A stretch of DNA of 64,000 bases from contig NZ_VTZW01000019.1 of NCBI RefSeq assembly GCF_009728995.1, positions 248,001 through 312,000 of the forward strand, read 5' to 3'. The stretch's first letter is position 1, and every line of letters begins with the position of its first letter. The notes beneath the pieces were generated by a model. It was not told where the DNA came from, did not search any database, and worked only from the letters and a program-made list of their open reading frames with translations. The DNA is from Streptomonospora sp. PA3 (lineage in GTDB: Bacteria > Actinomycetota > Actinomycetes > Streptosporangiales > Streptosporangiaceae). Position numbers and translations under genes: made by a program. This document shows positions 35,319 to 44,875 of the stretch, piece by piece.

Positions 35319-36083
35319 TCACGCCTGGGCCGCGCCTCCGTCTTCGGCGGAGGCGCCGTCGCCCGCGGCGCGCTGGCGCTGGGCGGCGGCCTGGGCCATC
35401 TGCTGCTGGATCTCCTGCGGCACCACGATCGGCAGCATCTCGCGCGGCGGAGCCGGGTTGTCCCCGCGTACCACCACGATCTGCTGGAACAGCTCCTCGA
35501 TCTCGGCCATGGCCTGGGGCTTGGAGGCGCCCTCGCCGCGGATCACGCCGTGCAGCACCCACCGCGGCCCGTCCACGCCGATGAACCGCACGCGTTCGCC
35601 GAGCTGGCGGCCCTGGTCGTCCTTCTTGCCGGCCACCGGCACCACGGCCCGCAGCTCGGGGCCGAAGGTGCCGTCGAAGTCCTCGACCTTGCCGCCCTGG
35701 GAGGTCACCTGCGAGCGCAGCTCCTCGCGCATCTCGGCCCAGATACCGCTGGACTTGGGCGCGGCGTAGGGCTGCACCTGCAGCGCCGAGCGCTGGGTGC
35801 GCAGGGTGACCCCGATGATGCGGTTCTGCTGCGGCGCGACGTTGACCTGGATCTCGATGCCCGCGCGCACGGGGATCCGCACGGAGCCGAGGTCCATCCG
35901 CTGCACCTCGGGCGCCTCTTCGCCGGCGTCCCAGGGCCCGTCGGCCCGGTGGCGGTCGGCCTCCTTCTCCGGATCCGGCGGGTCCGCGGGCCGGCCGGCG
36001 AAGTCGGTCTCGGCGCCGCTGTGGGTGGCGGCGGTGCCGTCGGCGCCCTCGCCGTCCTTCTTCTTGCGTCGGCGTCCGAACAC
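35319..36083 (-). CDS. DUF3710 protein
   Basis: 254 residues. A basic start (MFGRRRKKKDGEG) and an acidic linker precede the conserved region from about residue 60: VQRMDLGSVRIPVRAGIEIQVN, GVTLRTQRSALQVQPYAAPKSSGIWAEMR, GPRWVLHGVIRGEGA and EELFQQIVVVRGDNPAPPREMLPI. This is DUF3710, conserved beside dut in actinomycetes and of unknown function. In relatives it stands near DUF3159, but here 8.5 kb of other DNA lies between. Confidence 0.88.
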   Translation of the reverse strand: MFGRRRKKKDGEGADGTAATHSGAETDFAGRPADPPDPEKEADRHRADGPWDAGEEAPEVQRMDLGSVRIPVRAGIEIQVNVAPQQNRIIGVTLRTQRSALQVQPYAAPKSSGIWAEMREELRSQVTSQGGKVEDFDGTFGPELRAVVPVAGKKDDQGRQLGERVRFIGVDGPRWVLHGVIRGEGASKPQAMAEIEELFQQIVVVRGDNPAPPREMLPIVVPQEIQQQMAQAAAQRQRAAGDGASAEDGGAAQA

Positions 36084-36145
36084 GCCCTACACCTCTCCCG
36101 CTTGGTCGTCCCCGGTGGATGTGGCTCCGGGGGTGGTGGTCGTCG

Positions 36146-36622
36146 TCAACTGCGCGCCGCGTGGCCGCCCGTGGAACCGAAGCCGCCCGTGCCGCGCACG
36201 GACTCCGGAAGCTCCTCGACCTCGCGGAACTCGGCCCGCTCCACGCGCTGGACGACCAACTGGGCGACGCGGTCGCCGCGCGCGAGCTTGACCGGGGTCT
36301 CCTGGTCCGTGTTGAGCAGGGTCACCCGCACCTCGCCGCGGTAGCCGGCGTCGACGGTGCCGGGCGCGTTGACGAGGGTGAGCCCGCACCGGGCCGCCAG
36401 CCCCGACCTGGGGTGGACGAAGGCGGCGTAGCCCTCGGGCAGCGCGATGGCGATCCCGGTCCCGACCACCGCCCGCTGTCCCGGCCCCACCACCACGTCC
36501 TCGGTGGTGACGAGGTCGGCGCCGGCGTCGCCGGGATGCGCGTAGGCGGGCAGGGGCAGGTCGGGGTCGAGGCGGCGGATGAGGATCTCGACCCCACCGG
36601 CATTGTGGCTTGCGCTACTCAC
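36146..36622 (-). CDS. dut: dUTP diphosphatase
   Basis: 158 residues from a GTG at 36622. Dut hydrolyses dUTP to dUMP, keeping uracil out of DNA and feeding dTMP synthesis. All five trimeric dUTPase motifs are present in order: [44 protein letters not shown] and [10 protein letters not shown]. It stands 62 bases upstream of the DUF3710 gene. A strong hairpin separates it from valS, so it should have its own promoter in the short gap. Confidence 0.96.
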   Translation of the reverse strand: MSSASHNAGGVEILIRRLDPDLPLPAYAHPGDAGADLVTTEDVVVGPGQRAVVGTGIAIALPEGYAAFVHPRSGLAARCGLTLVNAPGTVDAGYRGEVRVTLLNTDQETPVKLARGDRVAQLVVQRVERAEFREVEELPESVRGTGGFGSTGGHAARS

Positions 36623-36692
36623 ACTGAGCGAGCTTATCGCGGCCGGGAGCCTCTGTCGGACGCCGCGGGCGCGGCGCGCCAGCGCCCGGCCT

Positions 36693-36732
36693 GCGTGGGC
36701 GCCGGGCGGTTCGCGCCGCCCGGCGCCCACGC
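36693..36732 (-). terminator. Terminator of valS
   Basis: A perfect 17-bp stem (36693-36709 with 36716-36732) and a 6-base loop, 11 bases after the valS stop. It should isolate valS from dut. Confidence 0.75.
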
Positions 36733-36742
36733 CGGATGCCGG

Positions 36743-39313
36743 CTACTCGGCCGCGGGCAGATCGACCTGGACCTGCAGCTCGGTGTCGTCGGTGGCCTCG
36801 AAGTCCAGCCGGGCCGCGCGCCCCGCCGCCGCCAGGTCGTCGCCGGCCAGCCGCACCTGGTTGACGTTCTTGCCGCGCACCGAGACCCGCTCGATCTCGG
36901 CCCGCATGGACAGCTTGGCCTCGGACTTGGCCTTACGGACCATGCGCAGCACCTCCGAGGCCGAGCCCAGCACCGCGGGGTCGCCCTCGCGCGCGGCCGC
37001 GCCGAGCTCCTCGGCCTCGGGCCAGCGCTCGCCGTGCACCGAGCCCTCGTGCCACCAGCTCCACACCTCGTCGGCGACGAAGGGCAGGAACGGGGCGAAC
37101 AGCCGCTGCAGCGCCGAGAGGGCGATCAGCAGGGCAGCCCGCGCCGAGAGGGCGGCGGGCGAGGCGCTGTCGTAGGCGCGGGCCTTGACCAGCTCCAGGT
37201 AGTCGTCGCAGAACTCCCAGAAGAACCGCTCGACCCGCTCCAGGGCTCGGGTGTGGTCGTAGCCCTGGAAGGCGGACGTGGCGTCGGCGACGACGTCGGC
37301 GAGCGTGGCCAGCATCGAGCGGTCCAGCGGCTCGGTGACCGCCGCCGGGTCGGGCGGGGTGTCCTCGCCGGCGACCGACAGGGCGAACTTGCTCGCGTTG
37401 AGGATCTTGATGGCCAGCCGCCGCCCCACCTTCATCTGGCCTTCGTCCAGTGCGGTGTCGGCGCCCAGCCGGCCGCTGGCCGCCCAGTAGCGGATGGCGT
37501 CGGAGCTGTACTTCTCCAGCAGGTCGATGGGCGTGACGACGTTGCCCTTCGACTTGGACATCTTCTTGCGGTCGGGGTCGAGGATCCACCCGGAGATCGC
37601 GGCGCCGCGCCAGGGCAGGCTGGCGTGCTCGAAGTGCGAGCGCACCACCGTGGCGAACAGCCAGGTGCGGATGATGTCCTGGCCCTGGGGCCGCAGGTCC
37701 ATGGGGAAGACCCGCTCGAAGAGGTCGGGGTCGCGCTCCCAGCCGCCGGCGACCTGCGGGCTCAGCGACGAGGTGGCCCAGGTGTCCATGATGTCGGGGT
37801 CTCCGATGAAGCCGCCGGGGCGGCCGCGCTGGTCGGCGGTGTAGCCCTCGGGGGTGTCGGAGCTGGGGTCGACGGGCAGCCGGGACTCCTCGGGCAGCAG
37901 CGGGGAGTCGTAGTCGGGGTTGCCGTCGGCGTCGAGCGGATACCAGACGGGGAACGGCACGCCGAAGAAGCGCTGGCGGCTGATGAGCCAGTCGCCGTTG
38001 AGCCCCTCGACCCAGTGCTCGTAGCGGGAGCGCATGTGGTCGGGGTGCCAATCCAGCTCGCGCCCGCGCGCCAGCAGGGCCTCGCGGACGTCGGTGTCGC
38101 GCCCGCCGTTGCGGATGTACCACTGGCGGGTGGTGACGATCTCCAGCGGCTTGTCGCCCTTTTCGTAGAACTTCACCGGGTGGGTGATGGGGCTGGGCTC
38201 GGCGAGGAGGTCGCCGGACTCGCGCAGCAGCTCGACCATGCGCTCGCGGGCGGTGTGCACGGTGGCCCCGGCCAGGCGGGCGTAGGCCTCGCCGCCGCCG
38301 GCGGCGGCCACGGCCTGGGGCGGCTCGGAGGCGATGCGGCCGTCCCAGCCGACGACCGGGCGGGTGGGCAGCTGCAGCTCGCGCCACCAGGTGACGTCGG
38401 TGGTGTCGCCGAAGGTGCAGATCATCGCGATGCCGGAGCCCTTCTCGGGGTCGGCGAGGCGGTGGGCCTTGACGGGGACCTCGACGCCGAAGACCGGGGT
38501 GCGCACGGTCGAGCCGAACAGGTCCTGGTAGCGGGAGTCGTCGGGGTGGGCCACGAGTGCGACGCAGGCCGGCAGGAGCTCGGGGCGGGTGGTCTCGATG
38601 ACGACCGGCTCGCCGCCGTCGCGGTGGAAGGCGACCTTGTGGTAGGCGCCGGGGCGCTCGCGGTCCTCCAGCTCGGCCTGGGCGACCGCGGTGCGGAAGG
38701 TGACGTCCCACAGGGTGGGGGCCTCGGCCATGTAGGCCTCGCCGCGCGCGAGGTTGCGCAGGAAGGCGCGCTGGGAGGCGGCGCGGGAGCCGTCGTCGAT
38801 GGTGGCGTAGGTGTAGCGCCAGTCGACGCTCAGGCCCAGGCGGCGCCAGATGTGCTCGAAGACCTTCTCGTCCTCGACGGTCAGCCGGTCGCACAGCTCG
38901 ATGAAGTTCCGCCGCGAGACGGGCACCTGCCGCTTGGGGTCGGGCTTGGCCGGGGGCGTGAAGTCGGGGTCGTAGGCCACGCTGGGGTCGCAGCGCACGC
39001 CGTAGTAGTTCTGCACCCGGCGCTCGGTGGGCAGGCCGTTGTCGTCCCAGCCCATCGGGTAGAAGACCGACTTGCCGCGCATGCGCTGGAAGCGCGCGAC
39101 CGTGTCGGTGTGGGTGTAGGAGAAGACGTGTCCGATGTGCAGCGAGCCCGACACCGTGGGAGGCGGGGTGTCGATCGAGAAGATCTCGGAGCGGGTCTTG
39201 GTGCGGTCGAAGTGGTACACGCCCGACTCGTCCCATACGTCGACCCATTTCGCCTCGATACCGTCGAGCGAGGGCTTGTCGGGCACGCGGAAGGAACGAG
39301 AGCGGTTGGTCAT
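36743..39313 (-). CDS. valS: Valyl-tRNA synthetase
   Basis: 856 residues from the ATG at 39313. Class I synthetase signatures are GSLHIGHVFSYTHTD (HIGH region) and KKMSKSKGNVVTP (KMSKS). PMGWDDNGLPTERRVQ and a large CP1 editing domain lie between them. The N-terminus KPSLDGIEAKWVDVWDESGVYHFD and the moderate length suggest the shorter ValS type found in actinobacteria, close to archaeal forms. No T-box leader is visible upstream. Whether another valS exists in the genome cannot be known from this window. Confidence 0.95.
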   Translation of the reverse strand: MTNRSRSFRVPDKPSLDGIEAKWVDVWDESGVYHFDRTKTRSEIFSIDTPPPTVSGSLHIGHVFSYTHTDTVARFQRMRGKSVFYPMGWDDNGLPTERRVQNYYGVRCDPSVAYDPDFTPPAKPDPKRQVPVSRRNFIELCDRLTVEDEKVFEHIWRRLGLSVDWRYTYATIDDGSRAASQRAFLRNLARGEAYMAEAPTLWDVTFRTAVAQAELEDRERPGAYHKVAFHRDGGEPVVIETTRPELLPACVALVAHPDDSRYQDLFGSTVRTPVFGVEVPVKAHRLADPEKGSGIAMICTFGDTTDVTWWRELQLPTRPVVGWDGRIASEPPQAVAAAGGGEAYARLAGATVHTARERMVELLRESGDLLAEPSPITHPVKFYEKGDKPLEIVTTRQWYIRNGGRDTDVREALLARGRELDWHPDHMRSRYEHWVEGLNGDWLISRQRFFGVPFPVWYPLDADGNPDYDSPLLPEESRLPVDPSSDTPEGYTADQRGRPGGFIGDPDIMDTWATSSLSPQVAGGWERDPDLFERVFPMDLRPQGQDIIRTWLFATVVRSHFEHASLPWRGAAISGWILDPDRKKMSKSKGNVVTPIDLLEKYSSDAIRYWAASGRLGADTALDEGQMKVGRRLAIKILNASKFALSVAGEDTPPDPAAVTEPLDRSMLATLADVVADATSAFQGYDHTRALERVERFFWEFCDDYLELVKARAYDSASPAALSARAALLIALSALQRLFAPFLPFVADEVWSWWHEGSVHGERWPEAEELGAAAREGDPAVLGSASEVLRMVRKAKSEAKLSMRAEIERVSVRGKNVNQVRLAGDDLAAAGRAARLDFEATDDTELQVQVDLPAAE

Positions 39314-39595
39314 GGGCCAATGGTATTGGCTCAGCGGCCGTGATCGCCCCGGATTTCCACAGCCCGCACCGGACGGGCCGCAGGCCCGCGGCGGCGGCAG
39401 TGCACCGGCGGCGCGAGACGCGCCCCGCGGTGCGGCGGGCGACGCCCGCCCGGCATGAAAGGATTCCGGCAGGCGCATCCGACAGTCGCCGGACGCGGCG
39501 GATCCGCACACGGCCCGCCGGAGCGCCGTGCGCGGCCGCGGCCGCCCGCATGCGGGGGCGCGGCCAGGAAGGCTAGAAGGGAAGCGATCCGACAG

Positions 39596-39889
39596 ATGGC
39601 TAAGAAGAGGAACGGTGAGTTCGCCGCGCAGGTCGTCGGCGGCGTCACCGCTCTGGCGGCGGCCTACGTCGCCCGCAAGGCGCTGACGTTCGCCTGGACC
39701 CAGGCCACCGGCAAGGCGCCGCCCACCGAGCCCGAGTCCCCCGACGTCAGCCTGAGCGAGGCGCTGGGCTGGGCCGTGGTGACCGGAATCGGCATGGAGG
39801 TCACCCGCGTGCTCGCGGTGCGTGCGGCCTACCGCCGGTTCTTCGACGCGGGCCACCAGAGCGGTGTCGTGGGCATCGACGTCGATTGA
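39596..39889 (+). CDS. DUF4235 membrane protein
   Basis: 97 residues from the ATG at 39596, with AGAAGGGAAG upstream. It has VVGGVTALAAAYVARKALTFAWTQATG and SLSEALGWAVVTGIGMEVTRVLAVRAAYRRF, two helices, as in DUF4235. The family is small, actinobacterial and of unknown function. It lies between divergent valS and the convergent protein at 39959. Confidence 0.82.
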   Translation: MAKKRNGEFAAQVVGGVTALAAAYVARKALTFAWTQATGKAPPTEPESPDVSLSEALGWAVVTGIGMEVTRVLAVRAAYRRFFDAGHQSGVVGIDVD

Positions 39890-39909
39890 GCTCGGCGGCC
39901 GAGCGCGTG

Positions 39910-39950
39910 TCCGCCGGCGGCGTCCCGGCTCCGGCCGGACCGCCGGCGGA
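39910..39950. terminator. Hairpin between convergent genes
   Basis: An 11-bp stem (39910-39920 with 39940-39950) with a 19-base GC-rich loop, between the DUF4235 stop and the stop of the minus-strand gene at 39959. Confidence 0.5.
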
Positions 39951-39958
39951 TCGGCCGG

Positions 39959-40873
39959 TCAGCGCCCTTCGCCCAGCTCCCCCGCCGCCCGGGCCCCGAT
40001 GCCGCTTCGCCCCGAGGCGCCGTGAGCGGAGCGGCGGCGCAGGTCCGCGCGCACCGAGGCGGCCAGCGACCTGGTGGCGGTGCGGTTGAGCGTGCCCCCG
40101 GCCACGGCGCCCGTCAGATAGGGACCCAGCGTCGACAGGTGGCGCCCCATCATCCGCATCAGCCGGCGCTGCAGCGCGGCGCGGGCGGCGGCCCCGAGCG
40201 TGGCCGACAGCGACTCCCCCGCCCGCAGCGGGTCGATGCCGCGCTTGCGCGCCCAGGCCGCCAGGTAGCCCGTGGTGCGCTGCAGGCCCGAGCCGGGCGC
40301 GGGCTCCTCGTAGACCTCGTGCAGTTCGGCGATGAGCTTGACCTCGACCGCGGCGACGACCACGGTCTCGGCCACGATCTGGGCCGGCGCCGTCAGCAGC
40401 AGCGGCGGCGCGGTGAACTGCACCGCCGCCAGGGCCCCGCCCGCGGCCCCCACGGCGGTGGTGGTGTGGGAGGCGTTGCGCACCAGGGCGTCGGCGAGCT
40501 CCTCGCCGACGAGGCCGCCGTAGTGGCGGATCAGGGTCTCGCGGTCCCGGACGGGGATGCGCGGCGCGATCTCGTTGGCGAACAGGTCGGCCAGCCACCG
40601 GCCGCGGGCGGCCCCGCCCGCGCGCGCCGACCGCGCCCGCCCGGCCAGCGCCGCGGCGAGCCTGCCGATCAGTCCGGCCCGGCGCTTGGAGTCGGCCGAT
40701 CCCTCGTCGAGGATCCTGCCCACCAGGACGCCGACGTCCTCCTGGCCGGCCACGGCGATCTCGGTTCCCGGCGCGGCGGCGTCCGGGGCGCCCGCCGCCT
40801 CGGCGGCCTCCCGCCCGTCGTCGGGCCGCTGGGGCCCCGTCCGGCCGCGGTCTCCGGCGGTGTCCTCCGACAC
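39959..40873 (-). CDS. Actinobacterial hypothetical protein with hydrophobic core
   Basis: 304 residues. An acidic disordered N-terminus (about 40 residues) comes first. Then come DVGVLVGRILDEGSADSKRRAGLIGRLAAALAGR and LADLFANEIAPRIPVRDRETLIRHYGGL. A hydrophobic centre reads VGAAGGALAAVQFTAPPLLLTAPAQIVAETVVVAAVEVKLIAELHE. The tail LMRMMGRHLSTLGPYLTGAVAGGTLNR may also reach the membrane. No domain name is recognised. The pattern suggests a peripheral or membrane-inserted helical protein. Confidence 0.65.
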   Translation of the reverse strand: MSEDTAGDRGRTGPQRPDDGREAAEAAGAPDAAAPGTEIAVAGQEDVGVLVGRILDEGSADSKRRAGLIGRLAAALAGRARSARAGGAARGRWLADLFANEIAPRIPVRDRETLIRHYGGLVGEELADALVRNASHTTTAVGAAGGALAAVQFTAPPLLLTAPAQIVAETVVVAAVEVKLIAELHEVYEEPAPGSGLQRTTGYLAAWARKRGIDPLRAGESLSATLGAAARAALQRRLMRMMGRHLSTLGPYLTGAVAGGTLNRTATRSLAASVRADLRRRSAHGASGRSGIGARAAGELGEGR

Positions 40874-40897
40874 GTCCCCTCCACTCCCGATGCTGCG

Positions 40898-40945
40898 GTC
40901 CCAGGTTTCCCAGCTTTCCCAGGTTTCCCTGTTTTCCCGGGGCCC
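40898..40945. repeat. Short TTTCCCAG repeats
   Basis: Four to five imperfect 9-10-base units related to TTTCCCAGG run head to tail just upstream of the gene at 40873. They are AT-richer than the surroundings and may form part of its promoter or of a protein-binding site. Confidence 0.45.
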
Positions 40946-41098
40946 GGGGTGCCCGCTTACAAAGCTAAGGCACGCGGGAAATCAATGCCGGGCGGCCGGG
41001 CGCAAAGGACGATGCGCCCCCGGGACCGACTCCCGGAGACGCATCACATGCCGCGGCGGTGGCCGTTCGAGGCATTCGAGGAAAGGAGTTCGCCGGGC

Positions 41099-41398
41099 TC
41101 AGGCGGCGCACTCCTTGCAGACGAGCTGCCCATTCCTCTGCTCGGCCAGCTGGCTGCGGTGGTGCACCAGGAAGCAGCGCGAGCACGTGAACTCGTCGGC
41201 CTGGCGCGGAAGCACCCGTACAGCCAGCTCCTCGCCGGAGAGGTCCGCGCCCGGGAGCTCCATACCCTCGGCGACCTCGTCGGGGTCGACGTCGATGGTG
41301 CTGGTGCCCTTGTCGACACGGCGGGCCTGCAGCTCCTGCAGGCTGTCCTCGTTGATGTCTTCGTCGGCCTTGCGCGGGCTGTCGTAATCGGTGGCCAT
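41099..41398 (-). CDS. DUF4193 zinc-ribbon-like protein
   Basis: 99 residues. The N-terminus is acidic (MATDYDSPRKADEDINEDSLQEL). The C-terminus has CSRCFLVHHRSQLAEQRNGQLVCKECAA, two CxxC pairs that form a zinc ribbon. This matches DUF4193, conserved in actinobacteria next to cutRS and dut. It may touch the transcription machinery, but this is not shown. GGAG lies about 8 bases before the ATG. Confidence 0.88.
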   Translation of the reverse strand: MATDYDSPRKADEDINEDSLQELQARRVDKGTSTIDVDPDEVAEGMELPGADLSGEELAVRVLPRQADEFTCSRCFLVHHRSQLAEQRNGQLVCKECAA

Positions 41399-41761
41399 TC
41401 TGCTAACTCCATCCCCCTCGTGCTATGCCTCGTTGCGCGCTACCAACGCTTGAGAGCCTCGTTTTGTGCCCGGGCCCGCTGGAAACTTCCGCCGGCGTAA
41501 GTGGACTATGACCCCTCCCGGGTGCAGTCGCACCGCATAGCAGCACCCTTTGAATGGAACCGGTCGCGCTTCGTCGCGCCGTCGATCCACTCGCTCTCAT
41601 GTGCTACCCAACGCCCGCCGGATTCCGACCTATTTCCTCGTCTTTCCTCACGCCGGCCGGGCACGGCAGCGCCCGATCGGCGAGGTAAGAACATACACGC
41701 GCACTCCGGGATTTATTCCCGCAGCGTTCACGCCCGGGAGAGCATACCCACCCGCGGCGCG
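41399..41761. other. Non-coding region upstream of DUF4193
   Basis: About 360 bases, noticeably AT-richer than nearby genes. It must hold the DUF4193 promoter. No gene, RNA or repeat is convincing, and small frames here are unlike proteins. Confidence 0.45.
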
Positions 41762-41783
41762 CACGCGGCCCCGGGGCCGCGTG
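41762..41783 (-). terminator. Perfect palindrome after cutRS
   Basis: A 22-base perfect palindrome (11-base arms, centre CCCCGGGG), about 95 bases after the cutS stop. It could end the cutRS transcript. Without a loop it would fold with the central bases unpaired. Confidence 0.4.
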
Positions 41784-41875
41784 TCGTAGAACACGTATGA
41801 GTATCACGCGCCGACCGGGTTCCGCAGGATCTTGGCCGACCCCGCGGTCTGCACGGGCGCCCGGACGGCCAGATG

Positions 41876-43161
41876 TTACCTGCCTGCGGAGGCCGCCGTG
41901 TCACGGTGCTCGGCGGGGAACCGCACCGTCACGACCAGGCCGCCCCCCTGGCGGGGCCAGACGCTGACCGAGGCGCCGTGGGCGCGCACGACCGAGCGGA
42001 CGATCGACAGGCCCAGCCCCGCGCTGCGCCCGGACTTGACGCGGTCGCCCGATGCCCGGCGGAAGGGTTCGAACAGGCCCTCGATCTCGTAGCCGGCGAT
42101 GACCGGGCCGGAGTTCTCGACCTGGATCGCCGGGGACCCCTCGTAGATGCCCGAGCGCACGGTGATCTCGCCGGCGGCGACGTTGTAGCGCAGGGCGTTC
42201 TCCACAAGGTTGGCCACCAGGCGCTCCAGCAGGACGGGATCGCCGATGACCGCGGCGCCGCGCAGGTCGGTGCGCAGGGTCAGATCCGCCTTCTCCAGCT
42301 CGTCGGAGAGCTGGCTGAGCACGGATTCGGCGACCTCGGCCATGTCGACCTGGGTGCGCACGTCCAGTTCCCGGTCGCTCTTGGCCAAGAACAGCAGGCC
42401 GTCGATGAGCCGCTCGTGGCGGGAGTTGGTCTCCAGCAGGGTGCGGCCCACGGTCTTCAGGTCGGCCGAGGCCTCGGGGTCGCTGAGCGCGACCTCCAGC
42501 AGGGTGCGGTTGATGGCCAGCGGGGTGCGCAGCTCGTGGGAGGCGTTGGCGACGAACCGGCGCTGGCCGTCGAAGGCGCGGTCCAGGCGCTCCAGCATGC
42601 CGTCGAAGGTGTCGGCGAGCTCGCGGATCTCGTCGTCGGGGCCGCCCAGGGCGATGCGCTCGTGCAGCGAGCGCTCGGAGAGCCGGCGCGCGATCCGGGT
42701 GATCTTGTGCAGCGGCGAGAGCGCGCGCCCCGCCACGAAGTAGCCCAGCCCCACGGCCAGCAGCCCGACGATGACCAGCGCGATCACCGAGTAGCGGGTC
42801 ATCTCGGCCAGCACCGACTCGATGAACGCGGTCTTGTGCAGCTGCAGCTCGACCGGGTCGGCGTTGGGCATCGTGAAGTTGAGGTTGTCCAGCAGCCCCG
42901 CCACGATGATGTAGTTGAGCAGCACCAGCAGCGATCCGGCCGCGAAGAACAGCATCCCGTAGATGAGGGTGAGCCGAGCGCGCAGGCTGATGTTGTCGGT
43001 GAAGCGGTGCACGCCGCCGGTGACCGGCCCCGGCGCCTTGGCCGAGGGGGTGGCGGGCTCGGCCGAGAGCCGCCGCCACGTGCCGGTGTCCCCCGGCGGG
43101 GTGGGCGCCACCTCGCCCGGGGAGGCCGTGTGGTCCAGGTCCGGATCGGAACCCTGTGCCG

Positions 43162-43165
<4 letters not shown>
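41876..43165 (-). CDS. cutS: Sensor histidine kinase (CutS-like)
   Basis: 429 residues. Helices at about 65-92 and 125-148 flank an outer loop of about 32 residues (NLNFTMPNADPVELQLHKTA...). HAMP follows (GRALSPLHKITRIARRLSERS). The phosphoaccepting His is in VANASHELRTPLA and the HATPase has LVENALRYN and GLGLSIVRSVVRAHG. Its place behind a CutR-type regulator, between DUF4193 and the phosphatase/ferrochelatase genes, matches the Streptomyces cutRS locus. The whole protein has no cysteine, whereas I recall paired outer-loop cysteines being important in Streptomyces CutS. It overlaps cutR by 4 bases. Confidence 0.9.
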
Positions 43166-43815
<650 letters not shown>

Positions 43816-43856
43816 TGTGAGTTCGTCGTCCTTAGCTTTCCTGCGACCCGGGGTGG

Positions 43857-43953
43857 GCCGCTGCCGGCGCATCCCCCAACACACCGGCAGCGGCGCTTGT
43901 GACCCCCGGCTGCACCATCCGTTATCCCACCCGCCCGATAAGGATGAGGTAAG
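43857..43953 (-). promoter_or_regulatory. Proximal copy of the cutR upstream element
   Basis: It holds an 11-bp hairpin (43857-43867 with 43884-43894) and, 45 bases further, TAAG at 43939-43942 and again at 43950-43953 (11-base spacing, GATAAGGATGAGGTAAG). Starting about 40 bases before the cutR start, it is the likely leader/promoter. OmpR-family regulators often bind direct repeats with about 11-base spacing. Confidence 0.6.
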
Positions 43954-44164
43954 CCCTTTGCGTGGGTGTTTCCACTCTGTGGAGGTCTCACGCGGATCGG
44001 CAACCGCCGGCCCGCCGCAGGGCGGAGGCGGCCCCATCCTTGCAGCCGGCCGAGGGCCGGCGGCGGATGTGCGGCCCGGGGAGGCCGCTCGGGGAGCCGG
44101 GCGCGTGCGGTCTGTGCGTGCCCCGACCGCAGCCTCGTGCGCGACTCCCTGGCTGTGCGCGGGT
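43954..44164. other. Spacer between the two cutR upstream elements
   Basis: About 210 GC-rich bases with no supported gene or further repeat. Confidence 0.4.
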
Positions 44165-44253
44165 GTCGCTGCCGGCGTATCCCCCAACCGCCGGCAGCGA
44201 CGATCACCCCGCACATCTCGAATCTGACACATCCAGGATAAGAAACAAGTAAG
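44165..44253 (-). promoter_or_regulatory. Distal copy of the cutR upstream element
   Basis: A 13-bp hairpin (44165-44177 with 44189-44201) with the same ATCCCCCAAC loop core as the proximal copy. TAAG follows at 44239-44242 and 44250-44253 (GATAAGAAACAAGTAAG), again 11 bases apart. The TAAG pairs of the two copies are exactly 300 bases apart. The copy lies about 280 bases before the small plus-strand gene at 44533, so it could serve either direction. Confidence 0.6.
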
Positions 44254-44532
44254 CCCTGGCCCATATCCAGGAATGTGGTGTAGGGCACCGTCGCCGACGG
44301 TCGCCTCCGGGACCGGCGACATGGTCGAGTGTCCCACGGCCGCCCGCGCGCCGTCGCGCCGCGACCGGGGGCCGCCGGTCACGGCTCGGTCACGGACGTT
44401 TGGCGCGGCGTGCGGTGTGGGTATGGCCGTCATCTGCGGGTCGCGCCTGTCTCGACACCGCTGTCCCCTGTCACGCCCATTCAGCATCGATGGTGCTGTG
44501 TGCGGCTTTGACGCGATGAAAAGTGAGGTGAA

Positions 44533-44700
44533 ATGGGCGAGTTCCGCGCGGAGATCAAGGGCCGCATCAAGGAGATCCGCCAGTCGCTTCAGGCGGCGCA
44601 AGCCGCGGGAGACGAAGATCTCGCCGACGTTCACATGTCGGAACTGGAGGACCTGCACCGCATCGCCGCTCGCAACGGAGTCGACACCGGCTGCGTGTGA
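44533..44700 (+). CDS. Small helical protein, 55 residues
   Basis: The ATG at 44533 follows GAGGTG closely. The product begins MGEFRAEIKGRIKEIRQSLQ and continues AAQAAGDEDLADVHMSELEDLHRIAARNGVDTGCV. It is a charged amphipathic helical hairpin with Arg/Lys- and Glu-rich faces, like a short coiled coil. Codon use is as in neighbouring genes. I believe similar 55-60-residue proteins occur near cutRS in other actinomycetes, but this is from memory. Function unknown; a dimerising or regulatory peptide is plausible. A terminator hairpin follows at 44821. Confidence 0.75.
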   Translation: MGEFRAEIKGRIKEIRQSLQAAQAAGDEDLADVHMSELEDLHRIAARNGVDTGCV

Positions 44701-44820
44701 GGGCGAGCAGGGGCGCCGCTTCGGCCTGGGGGCGCGGGGCGGTGCGCAGCGGCCGGTCTGGTGGGAACCGGCCGCACAGCAGAGCCGACGGGGCACCGTG
44801 GCCCCGCAGAAAACCGGTGG

Positions 44821-44854
44821 AACGCCTCCGGGGTGCGAGCACCCCGGAGGCGTT
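44821..44854. terminator. Bidirectional terminator
   Basis: A perfect 15-bp stem (44821-44835 with 44840-44854) with loop CGAG. It lies between the small plus-strand gene and the minus-strand inositol monophosphatase, 22 bases after the latter's stop. Confidence 0.75.
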
Positions 44855-44875
44855 TCGCGTCGGCCGTGCGGCCGC

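Noticed and set aside
39314-39595. T-box leader upstream of valS
   Set aside because: No T-box core sequence or matching specifier hairpin is visible.
43816-44796. N-terminal extension of cutR by over 300 codons
   Set aside because: The extra sequence is Pro/Arg-rich without a domain. The receiver domain begins exactly at the GTG at 43815, and the upstream DNA holds duplicated regulatory motifs.
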